Below the pieces are notes generated by a model. It saw nothing but the letters and a program-made list of their open reading frames with translations. It searched no databases and had not been told where the DNA came from. The position numbers and the translations under genes were made by a program. From Clostridia bacterium (GTDB lineage Bacteria; Bacillota; Clostridia; Oscillospirales; CAG-272), in NCBI GenBank assembly GCA_017482055.1, contig JAFUOH010000001.1, positions 1-64,000 on the forward strand: a stretch of DNA of 64,000 nucleotides, read 5' to 3'. This document shows positions 33,387 through 44,804 of the stretch, one piece after another; within the stretch, counting starts at the first letter, position 1, and each line of letters opens with the position of its first letter.

Positions 33387-34790
33387 ATGTATACAAGCTA
33401 CAACATATCACAGCTAAAGGATATATTTGCGTCCCCGCGCTCGGTGTATTTTATCGGGATCGGCGGCATCAGCATGTCGTCGCTGGCGCATATCGCACAT
33501 TCCATGGGGATGCGGGTGGGCGGCTACGACCGCACTCCGTCTCATCTAACAAGAGCCTTCGAGGCAGATGGGATAGAGGTTAACTATGAGCTTGATCCCT
33601 CGCATATCGACGGCTACGATGTAATAATCTATACCGCCGCTATCTCCCGCGATAATCCCGAGCTTGCACGTGCCATCGAATGCGATGCGGCGGGTGAAAA
33701 ATACTGCGTCTACCGCGCGGATTTTCTCGGATATCTTATGAGCGCACACAAGAACCGCATCGGAGTTTCGGGAATGCACGGAAAGTCCACCGCTACATCC
33801 ATGATCGCTCATATTTTCCTTGCGGCTGAGCTTGATCCCACTATCGTGTCCGGAGCAGAGCTGTCCGCGATCGGAGGCGCGTACCGTATTGGCGCGAAGG
33901 ACAATTTCATAATGGAAGCCTGCGAGTATCAGGACTCGTTTCTGTCATTCACACCAAATATCGCGGTGGTACTCAACATTGATATGGATCACCCCGACTA
34001 TTTTGCCGACCTCGATCAGATAATCGGCTCGTTCAGGCGTTATCTGGCTATCGCAAGAGACGGTTATGCTGTAGTCAACGCCGATTGTGACAATGTACGC
34101 CGCGCTTGTGAGGGTTATACGGGCACACGAATCACATTCGGACTGAAAAATCCCGCTGATTTCACGGCATGCAACATCACCTTTGATCACGGCAGAGCGG
34201 AGTTTGATATTGTCAAGAAGGGCGAACTCTTAGCGCATGTAAAATTAAGTGTGACAGGACGTCACAACATACTGAATGCCCTCGCTTCTGCGGCGGCTGC
34301 AGACTTATGCGGTGTGGGAGCGGATGCTATAGCGCACGGGCTTGCGAGCTTCACAGGTGCAAAGCGCCGCATGGAGCTTCGCGGAAATGTCCGAGGACTA
34401 TCCACAGGCGCTGTAGTGCCGCTGTATGATGATTATGCCCATCACCCGACTGAGATTAAGGCGACACTCTCCGGCGCGTTGGAGTGCGGCTATGAGCGCG
34501 TTTTTGTGGTGTATCAGCCGCATACATACTCGCGCACCTATGAGTTGTTTGAGGAATTCTCAAACTCCTTTGACGGCGTGAAGCTGATCCTCGCCGATAT
34601 CTACGCGGCACGAGAGGAGAATTTGTTCGGTGTAAGCTCCGCGCAGCTCGCGGAGCGTATCGACGGAGCGTTGTATCTGCCGTCATTTGACGAGATCGCC
34701 GCATATCTTCGCCGCACGCTGACGGACGGCGATATGCTGATCGTAATGGGCGCGGGGGATATCATAAAGCTTGACGAGCTGCTGCTTTGA
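33387..34790 (+). CDS. murC: UDP-N-acetylmuramate--L-alanine ligase
   Basis: A 467-residue cytoplasmic peptidoglycan enzyme that adds L-Ala to UDP-MurNAc using ATP. The N-terminal UDP-binding motif is SVYFIGIGGISMSSLAHI, the ATP loop is GVSGMHGKSTATSM near residue 130 (a GMHGKS variant of the usual GTHGKT), and the C-terminal domain has DDYAHHPTEI near residue 352 and YQPHTYSRT. Three Mur domains are present at full length. ATG 33387 follows AGGAG; an in-frame start at 33315 lies upstream of the promoter and is rejected. It stands apart from a division and cell-wall cluster and is followed at once by another promoter. Confidence 0.95.
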   Translation: MYTSYNISQLKDIFASPRSVYFIGIGGISMSSLAHIAHSMGMRVGGYDRTPSHLTRAFEADGIEVNYELDPSHIDGYDVIIYTAAISRDNPELARAIECDAAGEKYCVYRADFLGYLMSAHKNRIGVSGMHGKSTATSMIAHIFLAAELDPTIVSGAELSAIGGAYRIGAKDNFIMEACEYQDSFLSFTPNIAVVLNIDMDHPDYFADLDQIIGSFRRYLAIARDGYAVVNADCDNVRRACEGYTGTRITFGLKNPADFTACNITFDHGRAEFDIVKKGELLAHVKLSVTGRHNILNALASAAAADLCGVGADAIAHGLASFTGAKRRMELRGNVRGLSTGAVVPLYDDYAHHPTEIKATLSGALECGYERVFVVYQPHTYSRTYELFEEFSNSFDGVKLILADIYAAREENLFGVSSAQLAERIDGALYLPSFDEIAAYLRRTLTDGDMLIVMGAGDIIKLDELLL

Positions 34791-34793
34791 GTA

Positions 34794-34822
34794 TTGACTT
34801 TTTTATAAAATTATGCTATACT
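34794..34822 (+). promoter_or_regulatory. Promoter of the monooxygenase-like gene
   Basis: TTGACT (34794-34799), 17 bp, and TATACT (34817-34822) with a TG one base before the -10. The -35 begins four bases after the murC stop. Confidence 0.7.
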
Positions 34823-34907
34823 TATAAAAATAGTCCCGATTTGACTTTGTGTTCCCAATCAAAGTAACCATGTTTGATAAATTGAAATTTGATTCAGGAG
34901 AAAAAAG

Positions 34908-35252
34908 ATGGGAAGAACTTTTGTGGAGATGAAACTTTTTCAGGTAAAACCCGATAAACTCGAACAATTTGAAACAATAGTTGAAAAAATGTCTGCAATT
35001 CAGATGGAATGTGAAGGTTGCATTTCATTAAAATATTTTAAGAGATTTTATACCATAGATGGAGTTGAATTAGGTGAACCGCCGAGGGAATTAACCAAAA
35101 TTATTAAATGCGTTAAGTATTATTCGTATTGGGAATTTAATACAAAGGAAAACTACGGCAAGGCAATAAAACTTTTCTTTGACAAGTATATGAAAGAATT
35201 GCAGAGATTGCTGATAGCACCATTTGACATTAGTTTAGGATATTCATTATAA
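34908..35252 (+). CDS. Antibiotic biosynthesis monooxygenase-like (dimeric alpha/beta barrel) protein
   Basis: A 114-residue protein whose first half reads like an ABM-type ferredoxin-like domain: FVEMKLFQVKPDKLEQFETIVEKM, then GCISLKYFKRF and YYSYWEFNTKENYGKAIKLFF. Family members include small monooxygenases and heme-degrading enzymes, but many have no known activity, so only the fold is proposed. AGGAG precedes the ATG. The gene is far richer in A+T than its neighbours and uses codons such as AAA, TTA and ATA freely, which suggests recent acquisition. Confidence 0.6.
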   Translation: MGRTFVEMKLFQVKPDKLEQFETIVEKMSAIQMECEGCISLKYFKRFYTIDGVELGEPPRELTKIIKCVKYYSYWEFNTKENYGKAIKLFFDKYMKELQRLLIAPFDISLGYSL

Positions 35253-35276
35253 GCTGTTAGACAAATTCCAAATTAT

Positions 35277-35421
35277 TGTTCCGCTTTCGAATGTATCTAT
35301 GGGAACACAAAAGGTAATTGGGAGTAAAAATAAAGCAAACAACTGCCACCGGGTAGAGAATGCAAAAGCATTCGTTCACACAGCGTTAGGTCTTGGAAGC
35401 TGTGTGCGCGAATGCTTTTTT
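35277..35421 (+). promoter_or_regulatory. pnuC leader with competing hairpins (switch-like, class unknown)
   Basis: A long terminator stem pairs 35364-35384 with 35399-35419 (11 plus 8 base pairs, loop 35385-35398) and ends in TTTTTT. Its left arm also forms an exclusive smaller hairpin, GAATGC-AAAA-GCATTC (35358-35373). Upstream is a further stem TGTTCC/GGAACA (35277-35282, 35302-35307) and a purine-rich stretch. The layout fits a riboswitch or attenuator placed 20 bases before pnuC. I could not match it to a named riboswitch. Confidence 0.5.
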
Positions 35422-35440
35422 GACAGATGGGGGAAATATC

Positions 35441-36127
35441 ATGAAAATAAAAAATCCCTTTCGGGATCTTACAAAATTTGAACTTTTACTGTGGCTGACA
35501 TCCGTTTGCGTGATCGTCTGCTCGTTTATACTTTCAGGGGGCGGAGATGTGCTGACGGCAATCGCCTCGCTTATAGGCGTGACTGCGCTGATATTTGTTG
35601 CAAAGGGATATGTGCTTGGACAGGTGTTGACCGTAGCCTTTGCGGTGTTTTACGGTATAATATCCTTCTTCTTCCGTTACTATGGAGAAGTGATAACCTA
35701 TATGTGTATGACTGCGCCGATAGCCGTCGTCACGGTAATTGAGTGGATACGCCATCCCTATAAAGGCACAAAAGAAGTGCAGGTGAGCAGACTTTCAAAG
35801 CGTCGAGTGGTATTCATGCTTATATCCGCATTACTCGTGACCGCTGCCTTCTATTTTATCCTCGGCGCCCTTGGCAATGCTAGTCTTATTGTCAGCACGC
35901 TGTCTGTAACTACCAGCTATATTGCTTCCTATCTCACCTTCTGCCGCAGTCCCTACTACGCCCTTGCTTATGCCGCAAACGACATCGTTCTGATCGTTTT
36001 ATGGGTAATAGCCACTATTTCAGACAGCTCATATCTCCCAATGGTACTATGCTTTATAATGTTCTTAGCAAACGACATATACGGCTTCATCAACTGGCGC
36101 CGTATGCTGGCTCGTCAGGGAGATTGA
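35441..36127 (+). CDS. pnuC: PnuC-family nicotinamide riboside (or related vitamin) transporter
   Basis: A 228-residue protein with seven or so membrane helices, of the PnuC family of facilitators for nicotinamide riboside and, in some branches, thiamine or riboflavin. Conserved-looking parts are FAVFYGIISFFFRYYGEVITYM near residue 65, TAPIAVVTVIEWIRHPYKG near residue 90 and FIMFLANDIYGFINWRRM at the C-terminus. ATG 35441 follows GGGGGAAATATC; the frame upstream to 35393 overlaps the terminator stem and is rejected. A switch-like leader precedes it, which suits vitamin control. Substrate is not certain from sequence. Confidence 0.85.
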   Translation: MKIKNPFRDLTKFELLLWLTSVCVIVCSFILSGGGDVLTAIASLIGVTALIFVAKGYVLGQVLTVAFAVFYGIISFFFRYYGEVITYMCMTAPIAVVTVIEWIRHPYKGTKEVQVSRLSKRRVVFMLISALLVTAAFYFILGALGNASLIVSTLSVTTSYIASYLTFCRSPYYALAYAANDIVLIVLWVIATISDSSYLPMVLCFIMFLANDIYGFINWRRMLARQGD

Positions 36128-36152
36128 GACGGCGAGAGAGCGTATAGGGAGG

Positions 36153-36178
36153 ACGCGCTTTCTTTTGAAAAAGCGCGT
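36153..36178. terminator. Hairpin between pnuC and ppa
   Basis: Arms ACGCGCTTT (36153-36161) and AAAGCGCGT (36170-36178) with an eight-base loop, between two converging genes. The flanking T and A runs are short. Confidence 0.6.
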
Positions 36179-36189
36179 TCCCCCGATTG

Positions 36190-36723
36190 CTACTTACAGA
36201 AATTCTCCACATAGCTGTCTATGGCGGCGGAAATTACCTTAACCGCATCGGCACGGTCGCTGACTTCGTTGACGGCGGTCTCCTTGTTTTCGAGATTCTT
36301 GTAGACACGGAAGAAATGACGCATTTCTTCAAAGATGTGACTTGGCAGCTGATCAATGTTGGTGTAGTGATTGTACGTGGGATCGGAGAACGGGATCGCT
36401 ATGATCTTTTCATCGTTTCTGCCGTTGTCGATCATGGATATTACACCGATGGGGTACGCACGTACCAGCGTCATCGGTTCAATGGCCTCCGAGCAGAGCA
36501 GAAGAACGTCCAGAGGGTCCTTATCGTCACCGTAGGTGCGTGGGATAAAGCCGTAGTTTGCGGGATAGTGGGTCGAAGTATAGAGGATACGGTCGAGCAT
36601 GATGTAGCCTGTTTCCTTGTCAAGCTCGTACTTTTTCTTGCTTCCCTTGGAGATCTCGATTACGCAGACAAAATCCTCGGGAGTAATGCGCTTGGGGGAA
36701 ATATCGTGCCAGATGTTAGACAT
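36190..36723 (-). CDS. ppa: Inorganic pyrophosphatase, family I
   Basis: A 177-residue soluble enzyme that hydrolyses pyrophosphate and so drives nucleotide and amino-acyl transfer reactions. Family I motifs are present: ISKGSKKKYELDKETG near residue 24, THYPANYGFIPRTYGDDKDPLDVLLL near residue 51, with the three metal-binding Asp in DDKDPLD. CGGAGTTGTTTTT precedes the ATG at 36723. It is transcribed alone, between serA and pnuC. Confidence 0.92.
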   Translation of the reverse strand: MSNIWHDISPKRITPEDFVCVIEISKGSKKKYELDKETGYIMLDRILYTSTHYPANYGFIPRTYGDDKDPLDVLLLCSEAIEPMTLVRAYPIGVISMIDNGRNDEKIIAIPFSDPTYNHYTNIDQLPSHIFEEMRHFFRVYKNLENKETAVNEVSDRADAVKVISAAIDSYVENFCK

Positions 36724-36766
36724 AAAAACAACTCCGTTTTATTTATATAATATTATATTATGTGAG

Positions 36767-36798
36767 ATGCCGCGGCTTTATATTCAAAGCCGCGGCAT
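36767..36798 (-). terminator. Hairpin after serA
   Basis: Perfect 13-base arms (36767-36779 and 36786-36798; core GCCGCGGC) with a six-base loop, five bases past the serA stop. There is no long T run on the minus side, so termination may be partial. Confidence 0.65.
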
Positions 36799-36802
36799 AC
36801 TT

Positions 36803-37993
36803 TTATCTGATAACGTTTACTCTGATGATGTCTTCGATTGCGTTCAGCTTGGCAACGATGGAATCCATTGCCGCATCGTCAGCCTTACCGGTGATCTCGA
36901 CGATAGTGTATGCGTAGTCCTTCTTCGAGCGGTTAGCCATGTTCTCGATGTTGATACCCTCTGCGGAGACCGCGCCGGTGATCTGCGAGATCATGTTTGG
37001 CACGTTCTTGTGAAGTACACAGATACGAACGTCGCCTGTGTGAGGCATCGAAACATCCGGGAAGTTTACGGAGTTTACGATGTTGCCGTTTTCGAGGTAC
37101 TCACGGAGCTGCTTTGCTGCCATGACTGCGCAGTTGTCCTCGGACTCTTCGGTGGATGCGCCGAGATGCGGAATGGCGATAACGCCGTCCATGCCTGCGG
37201 TGCGCGCATTCGGGAAGTCGGTGACATAGCGTCTTACCTTGCCGGACTTGAGTGCCGCTTCCATGTCATCGTCATTGACAAGAGCATCACGTGCGAAGTT
37301 GAGGATGATAACGCCGTCCTTCATCATCGCGAGAGTGTCCTTGTTGATCATGTACTTGGTGGATACAGCGGGATCGGGATTGTCGATAAGCGGAACGTGA
37401 ATGGAGATGATGTCCGCGTTCTTGAAGATGTCCTCACGGGTGTTTACCTTGTGTACGGCACGGGACAGATTCCATGCAGCTTCGACAGAAATGTAGGGGT
37501 CGCAGCCGAGAACATCCATGCCGAGATGTACAGCCGCGTTGGCGAGAGGACCTCCGATAGCGCCGAGACCGATGATACCGAGGGTCTTGCCCTTGATTTC
37601 GGTTCCCGCGAACTTGGACTTTTCCTTTTCAACTAACTTTGCAACATTGGGATCATCCTTTGCAGTTTGTACCCAGTTGATACCGCCTACGATATCGCGG
37701 CAAGCGAGGAGCATACCGCAGAGAGCGGCTTCCTTAACGCCGTTTGCGTTTGCGCCGGGGGTGTTAAATACAACGATACCCTGTTCGGCACACTTGTCAA
37801 GCGGAATATTGTTTACGCCCGCACCTGCTCTTGCAATAGCCTTTAAGTTATCGCCGAACTCCATGTCATGCATGACAGCGGAGCGTACCATTATGGCGTC
37901 GGGATTTTCGATATTATCGGCAACCGCATAATTATCATCGAAAATAGCAGTGCCGCACTTTGCGATTTTATTAAGAAGCTGTATATTTTTCAT
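36803..37993 (-). CDS. serA: D-3-phosphoglycerate dehydrogenase
   Basis: A 396-residue enzyme that oxidises 3-phosphoglycerate with NAD+, the first step of serine synthesis. The NAD-binding motif is TLGIIGLGAIGGPLAN near residue 145, the catalytic His lies in IPHLGASTEES near residue 285, and a regulatory ACT domain forms the C-terminus (about 320-396, VRICVLHKNVPNMISQITGAV). This is the short form without an intervening domain. ATG 37993 follows GAGGAAATTTAAA. It starts 22 bases after serC, in one operon with it. Confidence 0.94.
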   Translation of the reverse strand: MKNIQLLNKIAKCGTAIFDDNYAVADNIENPDAIMVRSAVMHDMEFGDNLKAIARAGAGVNNIPLDKCAEQGIVVFNTPGANANGVKEAALCGMLLACRDIVGGINWVQTAKDDPNVAKLVEKEKSKFAGTEIKGKTLGIIGLGAIGGPLANAAVHLGMDVLGCDPYISVEAAWNLSRAVHKVNTREDIFKNADIISIHVPLIDNPDPAVSTKYMINKDTLAMMKDGVIILNFARDALVNDDDMEAALKSGKVRRYVTDFPNARTAGMDGVIAIPHLGASTEESEDNCAVMAAKQLREYLENGNIVNSVNFPDVSMPHTGDVRICVLHKNVPNMISQITGAVSAEGINIENMANRSKKDYAYTIVEITGKADDAAMDSIVAKLNAIEDIIRVNVIR

Positions 37994-38015
37994 TTTAAAT
38001 TTCCTCACTGTTATT

Positions 38016-39101
38016 TTACGCCTTGGGATTCTCGGCTGCGAACTTCTTCATGAATGCAACCAGCTTTTCAACGCCCTCGTAAGGCATTGCGTTGTAGATG
38101 GACGCTCTCATGCCGCCGACGGAGCGGTGACCCTTAAGGTTCATGAGACCTGCCTTCTCGGCTTCCTTGGGAAACTTCTTGTCAAGCTCCTCAACGCCTG
38201 TTACGAAGGTGGCGTTCATCATGGAGCGGCACTCCTTCTTAACGGGAGCGATGTAATAATCCTGGGAATCGAGGTAATCGTAAAGCAGAGACGCCTTCTT
38301 AACGTTCATTTCCTTCATCTTCTCAAGACCGCCGAGCTCCAGGATCCATTCGTATACGAGACCTGCCACATAGATAGCGTAGCAGGGGGGCGTGTTGTAC
38401 ATGGAGTCGTTTTCAGCCATGAGCTGCCAGTCGAGCATGGAGGGAGTCTCGGGACGAGCGTTGCCGAGAAGATCCTCTCTTACGATTACAACGGTAAGAC
38501 CTGCGGGAGCCATATTCTTCTGTGCGCCTGCGTAGATAACGCCGAACTTTGTTACGTCAACGGGCTCGGACATGATGCAGGAGGACATATCGGCAACCAG
38601 CGGGATATCGCCTGTGTCGGGAATGTAGTTGAACTTGGTTCCATAGATGGTGTTGTTGTAGCAGATATGTACATAGTCTGCATCGGGGCGGAAGGACTCG
38701 CGGGTGGTCTCGGGGATGTAGGTGAAGTTGTCTTCCTTGGAGGAAGCGACTGCCTTCGCATCACCGTACTTCTGAGCTTCCTTGTATGCCTTTGTGGAGA
38801 ACTGACCCGAAAGGATGTAATCAGCCTTGCCGGTCTTCATGAGGTTCAGCGGGATAGCCGCGAACTGGGTGGAAGCACCGCCCTGGAGGAACAGTACCTT
38901 GTAGTTGTCGGGAATGTTCATTACGCGGCGGAAATCAGCCTCTACCTTTTTGATGATGTTCTCGTATGCGGGAGAACGGTGGCTCATCTCCATAACGGAC
39001 ATGCCGGCATCGCCGTAGTTAACGAGCTCCGAAGCAGCCTTTTCAAGCACGGGCAGCGGAAGCATCGAGGGACCTGCAGAAAAATTGTAAACTCTTTCCA
39101 T
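38016..39101 (-). CDS. serC: Phosphoserine aminotransferase
   Basis: A 361-residue PLP enzyme converting 3-phosphohydroxypyruvate and glutamate to phosphoserine. It begins with the family hallmark YNFSAGPSMLPLPVLEKA. GGASTQF near residue 74 binds PLP phosphate, and the Schiff-base Lys is in YAGAQKNMAPAG near residue 194. GGAGG lies before ATG 39101. It is the first gene of the serC-serA operon; serB is not nearby. Confidence 0.96.
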   Translation of the reverse strand: MERVYNFSAGPSMLPLPVLEKAASELVNYGDAGMSVMEMSHRSPAYENIIKKVEADFRRVMNIPDNYKVLFLQGGASTQFAAIPLNLMKTGKADYILSGQFSTKAYKEAQKYGDAKAVASSKEDNFTYIPETTRESFRPDADYVHICYNNTIYGTKFNYIPDTGDIPLVADMSSCIMSEPVDVTKFGVIYAGAQKNMAPAGLTVVIVREDLLGNARPETPSMLDWQLMAENDSMYNTPPCYAIYVAGLVYEWILELGGLEKMKEMNVKKASLLYDYLDSQDYYIAPVKKECRSMMNATFVTGVEELDKKFPKEAEKAGLMNLKGHRSVGGMRASIYNAMPYEGVEKLVAFMKKFAAENPKA

Positions 39102-39158
39102 GATAAATTACCTCCAAAAATCTACCAATAGTAGAATATATATTATAGATTATCATAT

Positions 39159-39187
39159 ATTATAAACCATAAATCGAATTATGTCAA
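39159..39187 (-). promoter_or_regulatory. Promoter of the serC-serA operon
   Basis: Minus-strand consensus TTGACA (39187-39182), 17 bp, TATAAT (39164-39159). The leader is about 50 bases, AT-rich, with no T-box visible. Confidence 0.85.
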
Positions 39188-39324
39188 TAGGAAAGTTGCC
39201 GATTTTCACTGTGTTAACAGATCAAATTTTGGAAGGTGCAAATTGGCACAGATATTTTGCGGCACAAACGGCAAACTATATATGCAGCAATGACTGTCAA
39301 TCTATATTATGCAGGAGAAATATT

Positions 39325-39522
39325 ATGGCTAACAAGTTAACGGGTGTTACCAAAGCCGCTGTAGCGGGCGCTTTGTTCGGAAGTGCTATCGGCATGGTAG
39401 CGGTTCCGCGCGCTCATCAAAAGAAGAAGCACCGTCGGCATAATCTTGCCGAGAATGCAAGCAATACTCTTCGCACGGTAGGAGTTGCGATGGAAAATGT
39501 GGCGGATATTATAAGCCGCTGA
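39325..39522 (+). CDS. Small YtxH-like membrane protein
   Basis: A 65-residue protein with one Gly/Ala-rich hydrophobic segment (residues about 10-28, AAVAGALFGSAIGMVAV) followed by a very basic stretch (HQKKKHRRH) and an amphipathic helix. This layout resembles small YtxH-type stress proteins, without proof. ATG 39325 follows AGGAGAAATATT; the frame runs further upstream to 39181 without a ribosome site and overlaps the serC promoter. Confidence 0.6.
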   Translation: MANKLTGVTKAAVAGALFGSAIGMVAVPRAHQKKKHRRHNLAENASNTLRTVGVAMENVADIISR

Positions 39523-39602
39523 CCGAGCGAACGTTTTACAGCGAAATTCGTTCGATTTGTTGATTATACGGTATATTTTAAACCTAATTGCGCTGTCGGG
39601 GA

Positions 39603-39631
39603 TTGACAAAGCGTTCCGTATGAGGTATAAT
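39603..39631 (+). promoter_or_regulatory. Promoter of the serine hydrolase gene
   Basis: TTGACA (39603-39608), 17 bp ending in GG, TATAAT (39626-39631). The leader is about 28 bases and contains ACGGAGG. Confidence 0.85.
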
Positions 39632-39664
39632 CATGATACTACCAAACAAACGGAGGATATATTC

Positions 39665-41143
39665 ATGATGAACAATGTCACCCCCGAACGCGCGGGCATA
39701 AGAAGCGCCGATATTCGCTCTTATGTACAGTTTCTCGAATCCCACCACTACGCTATGCACTCAATACTGATAGCACGCGGAGATGATATAATATTCGAAC
39801 ACTACGTCAAGCCCTTCCATGCCGATTTCTGTCACAGACTCTACTCGGTCACAAAGAGCTTCACATCTCTTGCCATAGGCTTCTGCATACAGGACGGACT
39901 TGTAAGGCTCGACAGCACCATGAAGGAGCTGTTTCCCGAAGAGACGGCAGGAATCACCGACCGAAACGTGCTTAATCAGACGGTCCGCGATATGCTTATG
40001 ATGAAGACCTCGAAATCCAATTTCAGTTGGTTCACAAGCGGATGTGATGACCGTGTAAAGCAGTACTTCGACCCAAGGTTCAATAAAAATTACCGCCCGC
40101 CCCAGAGCTTTTGGGAATATGACAGCCCCGGCTCGTTCGTTCTCGGAGCGTTGGTGGAAAGACTTACCGGCAAAAGACTCATCGAATACCTGCGCGAGAA
40201 ATGCCTTGACAAGATAGGCTTCTCGAAGGAAGCGAGATGCCTTAAATGTCCGGGAGGTCACTCCTGGGCAGATTCGGCGTTCATCGCAAAGCCCCGCGAC
40301 CTTATGTACATGGCACGTTTCGTGCTTAACGGCGGTTCCTGGAACGGTGAGCAGCTGCTCGATCCCGACTACATAAGGGATGCCACCGACAACCTTACCG
40401 CAAACTCCCGCGACGTGTCTCCCGATTACGACAAGCAGGGCTACGGATATCAGTTCTGGCGCACCAACGGAAACTGCTACGCCTGCTTCGGCATGGGCGG
40501 ACAGATAGCGGTGATGTGCCCTGAAAAGGACATGATCCTCGTCACCACCGCAGACACTCAGGGCGACGGCCCATCTATGGGGCACATTGTGGACGGATTT
40601 GTAAATCTTGTGGTTAAAAACGCAGGTGAGCCGCTTCCCGAATCGTCCAACCATGGCGAGCTGCTTACATACTGTGCGGGACTGCGCCTTTCTGAGGCGA
40701 TTGGCGATCCCTTCTCCCTCACCGAGGCGAAGATCGACGGGGTTGAATACAGTCTTGCCGAGAATCCCATGGGCATCACACGCTTTAAGTTCACTTTTAA
40801 CAGTGACGGCGGCGTATTCGAATATACCAATGCACAGGGTGACAAAACGCTTGATTTTGGACGTGTGGGCTACGGTAACAAATACGGTTTATTCCCCGAG
40901 GAAGGCTACTCCAAGGAGATCGGTTCTGTCAGCGAGCCTGGGCACAGATACAAGTGCGCCGCATCCGCAGCATGGGCAGCGCAGTCCACGCTGTCTCTGC
41001 GAGTTCAGGTCATCGACGATTATTTCGGCAACATGACCGCCACATTTGTCTTTGACGGTGATAATGTAAAGCTTGAAATGAAAAAGACCGCCGAGGATTT
41101 CTTAAAGGAATACACCGGCAGTGCGGTGGGACACAAGGCGTAA
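39665..41143 (+). CDS. Serine hydrolase, beta-lactamase/class C family
   Basis: A 492-residue protein without a signal peptide, so probably cytoplasmic. The penicillin-binding/class C fold covers residues about 5-320: the nucleophile motif SVTK near residue 66 and a YDSPGS segment near residue 156 in the position of the YxN motif. The C-terminal 160 residues form a separate beta-rich domain (LTEAKIDGVEYSLAENPMG and onward). Such proteins act as esterases, peptidases or hydrolases of D-amino acid compounds; the substrate is open. ATG 39665 follows CGGAGG. It is a single-gene unit ending in a shared terminator. Confidence 0.85.
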   Translation: MMNNVTPERAGIRSADIRSYVQFLESHHYAMHSILIARGDDIIFEHYVKPFHADFCHRLYSVTKSFTSLAIGFCIQDGLVRLDSTMKELFPEETAGITDRNVLNQTVRDMLMMKTSKSNFSWFTSGCDDRVKQYFDPRFNKNYRPPQSFWEYDSPGSFVLGALVERLTGKRLIEYLREKCLDKIGFSKEARCLKCPGGHSWADSAFIAKPRDLMYMARFVLNGGSWNGEQLLDPDYIRDATDNLTANSRDVSPDYDKQGYGYQFWRTNGNCYACFGMGGQIAVMCPEKDMILVTTADTQGDGPSMGHIVDGFVNLVVKNAGEPLPESSNHGELLTYCAGLRLSEAIGDPFSLTEAKIDGVEYSLAENPMGITRFKFTFNSDGGVFEYTNAQGDKTLDFGRVGYGNKYGLFPEEGYSKEIGSVSEPGHRYKCAASAAWAAQSTLSLRVQVIDDYFGNMTATFVFDGDNVKLEMKKTAEDFLKEYTGSAVGHKA

Positions 41144-41183
41144 TAGGAAATTTCCTCGTGAACCCGAAATATTGTTAAAACAC

Positions 41184-41218
41184 AAAAACTGCTTCGCATT
41201 TTCAGCGAAGCAGTTTTT
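41184..41218. terminator. Bidirectional terminator between the serine hydrolase and rpoC
   Basis: Perfect 14-base arms AAAAACTGCTTCGC (41184-41197) and its complement (41205-41218) with a seven-base loop. It has A and T runs on the two sides, placed between converging genes. Confidence 0.9.
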
Positions 41219-41227
41219 CTATGCCTT

Positions 41228-44785
<3,558 letters not shown>

Positions 44786-44804
44786 CAATTATCTTCTCCA
44801 ATTC

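Noticed and set aside
35277..35421. Partial likeness of the pnuC leader to a cobalamin riboswitch (GGGAA and GCCACC blocks)
   Set aside because: The blocks are not in the right order or spacing, and the central conserved core is missing. The leader is kept as unassigned.
39102..39324. A T-box or riboswitch before serC
   Set aside because: The leader is only about 50 bases and has no T-box sequence or terminator stem.
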